This document shows, piece by piece, positions 59,743 through 64,000 of a stretch of DNA of 64,000 nucleotides. The stretch covers positions 114,782-178,781 of the forward strand of contig NZ_DJJS01000009.1 in NCBI RefSeq assembly GCF_002434265.1, in the 5' to 3' direction. Both the position numbers and the translations under genes were made by a program. The notes under the pieces were generated by a model. The model was not told the origin of the DNA and ran no database searches. It saw only the letters and a program-made list of their open reading frames with translations. Origin of the DNA: Pseudomonas sp. UBA6562. Lineage in GTDB: Bacteria > Pseudomonadota > Gammaproteobacteria > Pseudomonadales > Pseudomonadaceae. The stretch's first letter is position 1; each line of letters begins with the position of its first letter.

Positions 59743-61888
59743 TGATCTGCCCCTTCTTCAGTGCGTCCATGACAGCCGCTTTCGGACCGTCGGCCACTAC
59801 GCTGCCACGGTCGATGACGATCAGCCTGTCCACCAGCGACAGCAAGGAAGCGCGGTGGGTGACCAGCAAGACGGTGCGTCCTTCGATGACCGCCTGCAGC
59901 CGCTGCTTCAGGCGTTCCTCGCCGGTGTTGTCCATGGCGCTGGTGGGCTCGTCGAGCAGCAGGATTTGCGGGCTGAGCAACAGCGCCCGGCCCAGGGCGA
60001 CGTTCTGGCGCTGGCCACCGGACAGGTTTTGCCCACGTTCGCCGACTTGCAGCTCGTAGCCGTCCGGGTGCAGGCGGGCGAATTCGTGTACGCCCGACAG
60101 CTCGGCGGCTTGCAGGATCAGCTCGTCCTCGATGTAGCGCGCGCCACTGACCAGGTTGTCGCGCAGGGTGCCGGCCAGCAGTTGGATGTCTTGCGGCACA
60201 TAGCCGACGTTGTGGCGCAGCTCGCTGACATCGATCTGCCGAATGTCCACACCATCGACCAGCAACGAGCCGTTTTCGGCCTCGTACAGGCCCACGATCA
60301 GCTTGGCCAGCGAGCTTTTGCCGGAACCGCTACGGCCGATGATGCCGACCTTCTCGCCCGGGCGGATGATCAGGTTGATGCCTTTGAGCGCCTTGTTCTG
60401 CTGATTGGGGTAGGTGAAGTCCACACCGCGGAACTCCAGGGCGCCTTGCAACACCTGGCGGCTCAGTGGACGCTCTTCGAAATTGCGCTCCTGCGGCAGG
60501 CTCATCATCTGGTCAGTGGCAGTCATGGTGACCTTGGCCTGCTGGTAACGCGCCAGCAGCCCATTGAGCTGGCCCAGCGGGCCGAGCGCACGGCCGCTGA
60601 GCATGTAGCAAGCCACCAGGCCGCCCATGCTCAGATCGCCAGCGATGATCAGGTAGACGCCCACACAGATCATCGCCACGCCGGCCAGTTGCTGAATCAG
60701 CATAGTGATGTTCATGGCCAGGCCCGACAGCACTTTGACCCGCAATTCGAGCCGGCTGAGCGTGCCCAGGGTCTGCTCCCACAGGTACTGGCGTTCGCTC
60801 TCGGCGTTGTTGACCTTGATCGCGTCCAGGCCCGCCAGGGTTTCGATCAGGCTCGACTGACGCTCGGAGGCCAGCGCCATGGTGCGTTCCATGGTCGCCA
60901 TCAACGGCTTTTGCAAGGCGTAGCCGATGCCCAGCGCCAGCGGGAAGGCCAGGACGGGAATCCACACCAGGTGCCCGCCGATGATGGCGATCACCATGAG
61001 GATCAGCAGGGTGAACGGCAGGTCGATCAGACTGGTCAGGGTCAAGGATGCCAGAAAGTCGCGCAGCCCCTGGAACTCGTGGATGTTCTGCGCATAGCTG
61101 CCGACCCGCGCAGGACGATACTTCATGGCCATGCCGACGATGCGTTCGAACAACGTGGCGGAAATGATCAAGTCGGTCTTCTTGCCGGCCAGGTCCAGGC
61201 ACAGGCTGCGCAACCCTTTGAGGACCAGGTCGAAGACATAGGCAAGGCCGATGCCCACCGCCAGTACCCAGAGGGTCGAAGTGGCCTGGTTGGGAACCAC
61301 GCGGTCATACACGTTCATCACGAACAGCGGCGCCGCCATGGCGATGATGTTGATGATCAGGCTGGCGGCGATGGCGTCGGCGTAGAGCCATTTACTGCGC
61401 AGCAGGGTGTCGCGGAACCAGGATTTGGCACGCGGGATGAGGTTGCCGTGGTTGACGTCGTATTTGTGCTGGGGCTGGGCGAAAAACACTTTTCCGCTGT
61501 AGTCGTCTTCCAGTGCTTCCCGAGCGATGCGCACTTCGCCGCCGTCGCTCTCGCTGAGCAGCAAGCGGGCCGTGTCTTCGCCTTCCCACCCCAACAGCAC
61601 GGCGCTGCGCCCGCGCTTGAGCAGCAGCATGGCAGGCATGGCGATCGTTGGAATGTCCTGGAGCTTGCGCTGCAACAGACGCCCTTGCAGCCCGGCGCGG
61701 GCCGCAGCGCGTGGCAACAGCTCGGGGCTCAGGCGCTGCGCGGGAAGCGGCAGCCCGGTAGTGAGCATGGCGCGGCTGGCGGGTTTCTGATGCAGGACGC
61801 ACAGCGTCAACAGGCTGTCGAGCAGCGGATCGTCATGTTGGCTGCGGGGGTCATGGCTGAGGTGCACTCGACTGACTTCGGATTCCAC
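59732..61888 (-). CDS. lapB: Type I secretion ABC transporter LapB
   Basis: A 718-residue inner-membrane ABC transporter. The N-terminal 140 residues form a C39 peptidase-like domain without the catalytic cysteine, so it recognises but does not cut LapA. About six helices (about 165-420) precede the ATPase with Walker A GIIGRSGSGKSSLAK, signature LSGGQRQNVALGRALL and Walker B ILLLDEPTSAMD. The GTG at 61888 (VESEVSRVHLSHDPRS) matches LapB proteins and gives the usual length. It transcribes away from lapA. Confidence 0.93.
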   Translation of the reverse strand: MESEVSRVHLSHDPRSQHDDPLLDSLLTLCVLHQKPASRAMLTTGLPLPAQRLSPELLPRAAARAGLQGRLLQRKLQDIPTIAMPAMLLLKRGRSAVLLGWEGEDTARLLLSESDGGEVRIAREALEDDYSGKVFFAQPQHKYDVNHGNLIPRAKSWFRDTLLRSKWLYADAIAASLIINIIAMAAPLFVMNVYDRVVPNQATSTLWVLAVGIGLAYVFDLVLKGLRSLCLDLAGKKTDLIISATLFERIVGMAMKYRPARVGSYAQNIHEFQGLRDFLASLTLTSLIDLPFTLLILMVIAIIGGHLVWIPVLAFPLALGIGYALQKPLMATMERTMALASERQSSLIETLAGLDAIKVNNAESERQYLWEQTLGTLSRLELRVKVLSGLAMNITMLIQQLAGVAMICVGVYLIIAGDLSMGGLVACYMLSGRALGPLGQLNGLLARYQQAKVTMTATDQMMSLPQERNFEERPLSRQVLQGALEFRGVDFTYPNQQNKALKGINLIIRPGEKVGIIGRSGSGKSSLAKLIVGLYEAENGSLLVDGVDIRQIDVSELRHNVGYVPQDIQLLAGTLRDNLVSGARYIEDELILQAAELSGVHEFARLHPDGYELQVGERGQNLSGGQRQNVALGRALLLSPQILLLDEPTSAMDNTGEERLKQRLQAVIEGRTVLLVTHRASLLSLVDRLIVIDRGSVVADGPKAAVMDALKKGQISVA

Positions 61889-62617
61889 GCGGGCACTCTC
61901 TCCAAGCTTGCGGGGTTCGACCAGACGCCGGAGCAATACGTGCGGCGAAATCTGGGACTTTAAAAAGGGGGACCGCACCAATCACGAGCACCTAAGGGTT
62001 CGGCTCATGACATATTACGACTGCACAGTGCAGACGCTGCGTTTTACGGCAAAGTTCAAACCTCGCCACGGCTCGCCAAGCGCAAAGGCGGGCCCATTTA
62101 TGAGCGCCTAAACTTCAAGGCGCCGATGCCGAGATATGAGATATCCGTCACGCAATGCCTCAAGCCTAACCGTAGATCGGTTGGATGCAAGGCGATTTTT
62201 TTCGGGAGTGCGCAATCTCACCGCGACGCAACGCACCTGCAAGGGCCATCATAGAGGCATCATGCTGATAATATCGAGCGATTCTGCCCTTACGCCCCGT
62301 TGCAGAGCGGCTATGCTGGGAAACCTGGCGCGCTGGCGGGGGTCATTTACTTACCGATTACACCCTCCGAGCTATTGCATCCGAGCAGGTGCAAAAGTAA
62401 GAATTGGCAGCTACCAGATTTTCGATATGTCATGTTCCCAATTTGCGTGAAATTTCGACTCGGTCACGCTTTTTTCTACGACACGCTTATTTAGTGCGTT
62501 AACCACACTTTTAGCAGTTTGCCGCTATCGGCGGCATTGCAACTCTCTTCTGTTCATACGCGCACGCGGACGTGCGAGGCCTACCGGCCGACAGGGGATC
62601 CAACCGGAGAAGGTCCA
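61889..62617. other. AT-rich lapB/lapA divergent control region
   Basis: A 729-bp gap with clearly lower GC than its neighbours and no believable gene; the few short frames (near 61908 and 62136) lack family features and ribosome sites. It must hold the promoters of the lapBC operon and of lapA, but I see no certain FleQ or sigma-54 site. A strong ribosome site (GGAGAAGG) ends it at lapA. Confidence 0.55.
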
Positions 62618-64000
62618 ATGAGCAGTGTCGTCGCCATCGTCAAAACCATCGTGGGTCAAGTTGTCGCCGTCTCGGCAGAAGGTGTACGGCGGTTTTTGAT
62701 CGAGGGCGACCGGATCTATACCGGCGAGCAGATCCTTACGGGCGAAGCGGGTGCCGTCACGCTCGAATTCACCGATGGCCGCATGCTGGACCTTGGCCGC
62801 GACACGCAATGGTCCGCCAATGTGCCCGACCAGGCTGCCGAACTCAGCGAGGCCACCGCGCAGTCCGCGCCGTCGGTGCAAGAGTTGCAGCAAGCGATCG
62901 CCGCGGGTCTCGACCCGACCACCGAGCTGGAAGCGCCCGCCGCCGGACAGACCGGCAACCCAGGTGGCGCTGCGGGTGGCGGCCATAGCTTCGTGTTGCT
63001 GAGCGAGGTGGGTGGCGAGGTCGATCCGACCATTGGCTACCCGACCGAACCGCTGCAGTTCGCAGCCGCCGCCGATGATGTGCAAACCGGCGGGCAGGAT
63101 ACCAGCGCGGGGAATGCGGCTGGGGTGGGAACTGGAACTGGCACCGATGCAGGGGCTGGAGCTGGGGGCGGGACTGGAACTGGAACCGATGCAGGGACCG
63201 GAGCTGGGGGCGGGACTGGGACTGGAACCGATGCAGGGACCGGAGCTGGGGGCGGGACTGGGACTGGAACGGATGCAGGGACTGGGACCGGGGGCGGGAC
63301 TGGAACCGGGACCGATGCAGGAACCGGGACTGGGGGCGGAACGGGAACCACTGGTAGCGGGAATACCGGTACGGACGCCACCACCCTTACCGTGACGCTG
63401 GCCGCAACGCCCACCGTTAGCGAAGCCGGCGGTGTGATCGTCTACACCGCCACAGTCAACCGCCCTCCACTTTCGGACCTGAGCCTGACGCTGTCCAACG
63501 GCGCCGTGATTCTCATCCCGGCCGGGCAAAGCCAAGGCACCGTCAACGTCAACGTCAATCCAGGCGACACCGTCTACATTGACGACCGCGACGTCTCGGC
63601 CAGCATCGTCAGCGGCAGCGGTGGCGGCGAACCCGTGCTGGCCGATACCACGCCGGCCGTGACACAGATTCTCGACACCATCGACACCACTACGCTTACC
63701 CTGAGCGCTACGCCCAGCGTGACCGAAGGCGGCGTGATCACCTATACCGTGGCGCTGGACAACCCAGCGCAGACCCCAGTCACCGTCACCCTGTCCAATG
63801 GCCAGACACTGGTCATCCAGGCGGGCCAAGCCACCGCCAGCATCAATGCTCCGGCCCCGGCCGACGATGCCTACGCCGGTCAGGCTCCGGTCAGCGTCAG
63901 CATCACTGGGGCTACGGGTGGTAATTTTGAAAACTTGGTTGCTGACCAATCGCCAGTTACGACAGCCATTACTGATGTAGCCACGACGACGACCTTGTCG
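62618..64000 (+). CDS. lapA: Giant surface adhesin LapA, N-terminal 461 residues
   Basis: The first 461 codons of the large biofilm adhesin; the gene runs off the right edge. MSSVVAIVKTIVGQVVAVSAEGVRRFLIEGDRIYTGEQI opens the retention module, which holds LapA in the outer-membrane pore. The LapG protease site is the di-alanine at Ala108-Ala109 (EAPAAGQT), the same position as in P. fluorescens LapA. A Gly/Thr/Asp linker of five 14-residue repeats (171-240) precedes Ig-like repeats of about 103 residues (TTLT at 255 and 358). GGAGAAGG precedes the ATG. Confidence 0.95.
   Translation, partial: MSSVVAIVKTIVGQVVAVSAEGVRRFLIEGDRIYTGEQILTGEAGAVTLEFTDGRMLDLGRDTQWSANVPDQAAELSEATAQSAPSVQELQQAIAAGLDPTTELEAPAAGQTGNPGGAAGGGHSFVLLSEVGGEVDPTIGYPTEPLQFAAAADDVQTGGQDTSAGNAAGVGTGTGTDAGAGAGGGTGTGTDAGTGAGGGTGTGTDAGTGAGGGTGTGTDAGTGTGGGTGTGTDAGTGTGGGTGTTGSGNTGTDATTLTVTLAATPTVSEAGGVIVYTATVNRPPLSDLSLTLSNGAVILIPAGQSQGTVNVNVNPGDTVYIDDRDVSASIVSGSGGGEPVLADTTPAVTQILDTIDTTTLTLSATPSVTEGGVITYTVALDNPAQTPVTVTLSNGQTLVIQAGQATASINAPAPADDAYAGQAPVSVSITGATGGNFENLVADQSPVTTAITDVATTTTLS
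63128..63337 (+). repeat. lapA: Five tandem 42-bp repeats in the LapA linker
   Basis: Each unit encodes G-T-G-T-G-T-D-A-G-x-G-x-G-G, with Asp codons exactly 42 bases apart at 63146, 63188, 63230, 63272 and 63314. Bases are nearly identical between units, so the array could change length by slippage or recombination without a frame change. Confidence 0.95.

Noticed and set aside
59345..61963. Very long plus-strand open frame opposite lapB and lapC
   Set aside because: Antisense shadow of two well-recognised genes; product is rich in Gln, Arg and Ala and has no recognisable domain.
61908..62450. Two short frames in the lapB/lapA gap
   Set aside because: No ribosome sites, no family resemblance, and AT-rich intergenic composition.
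63128..63337. CRISPR array
   Set aside because: The repeats are contiguous, in frame and coding, with no spacers.
62525..63949. Minus-strand open frame opposite the start of lapA
   Set aside because: Mirror of the lapA repeat region; Pro/Ser repeats reflect the antisense of Gly/Thr codons.

Overview
The window is high-GC chromosomal DNA from a gamma-proteobacterium of the genus Pseudomonas, most likely the P. putida / P. entomophila group. The evidence is gene content and order: a complete spermidine/putrescine (spu) locus, the algP-algQ-dsbB-hemYXDC-algR-argH block, the cyaY-lptM-lysA-dapF-DUF484-xerC block, amtB-glnK next to ubiK-comM, and the lapB/lapC/lapA biofilm adhesin locus. No species assignment was computed.

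Region by region: (1) 1-2233, a minus-strand TriABC-like efflux operon with two lipoprotein membrane-fusion proteins and the first codons of the RND pump. (2) 2234-4900, an accessory patch with two convergent short RHS-core genes; one is intact with a membrane hairpin and two PPxY motifs in its tip, the other is broken at a homopolymer. (3) 4909-15270, the spu locus: spuB-C-D-E-F-G-H on the minus strand for uptake of putrescine/spermidine and their catabolism by gamma-glutamylation and transamination, with spuI divergent. (4) 15402-17967, argA and argE. (5) 18116-28952, a mixed set: CYTH-CHAD phosphatase, Lrp-type regulator, orphan GspE/PilB ATPase, tRNA-Arg(CCG), a GGDEF protein with altered active site, the HscC Hsp70 with a membrane J-like partner, CBS protein, DUF2789, LysE exporter. 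(6) 29071-41892, ABC-F protein, AlgP, FKBP isomerase, AlgQ/Rsd, DsbB, the heme operon hemC-D-X-Y, AlgR without its usual kinase gene, argH, a GST. (7) 42040-51738, small conserved proteins, a class I adenylate cyclase that is shorter than usual, a PI-PLC-like gene next to the truncation, rnk, DUF1289-cyaY, and the lptM-lysA-dapF-DUF484-xerC-HAD operon. (8) 51805-58269, sutA, the nitrogen-control unit amtB-glnK with a visible sigma-54 promoter and NtrC-type dyad, ubiK, a LysE/AraC pair that looks inserted, and comM. (9) 58366-64000, lapC-lapB on the minus strand and the first 461 codons of lapA on the plus strand, including its retention module, the LapG-type di-alanine site and a 42-bp tandem repeat.

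Functionally the region joins polyamine and arginine nitrogen metabolism, ammonium sensing, heme synthesis with alginate-type regulation (algP/algQ/algR), lysine/diaminopimelate synthesis, and c-di-GMP-linked attachment. The most unusual points are the RHS pair with PPxY motifs and a homopolymer frameshift, the shortened CyaA beside a PI-PLC gene, the missing algZ, the perfect 32-bp palindrome between spuC and spuD, and the exact 42-bp repeat array in the LapA linker.
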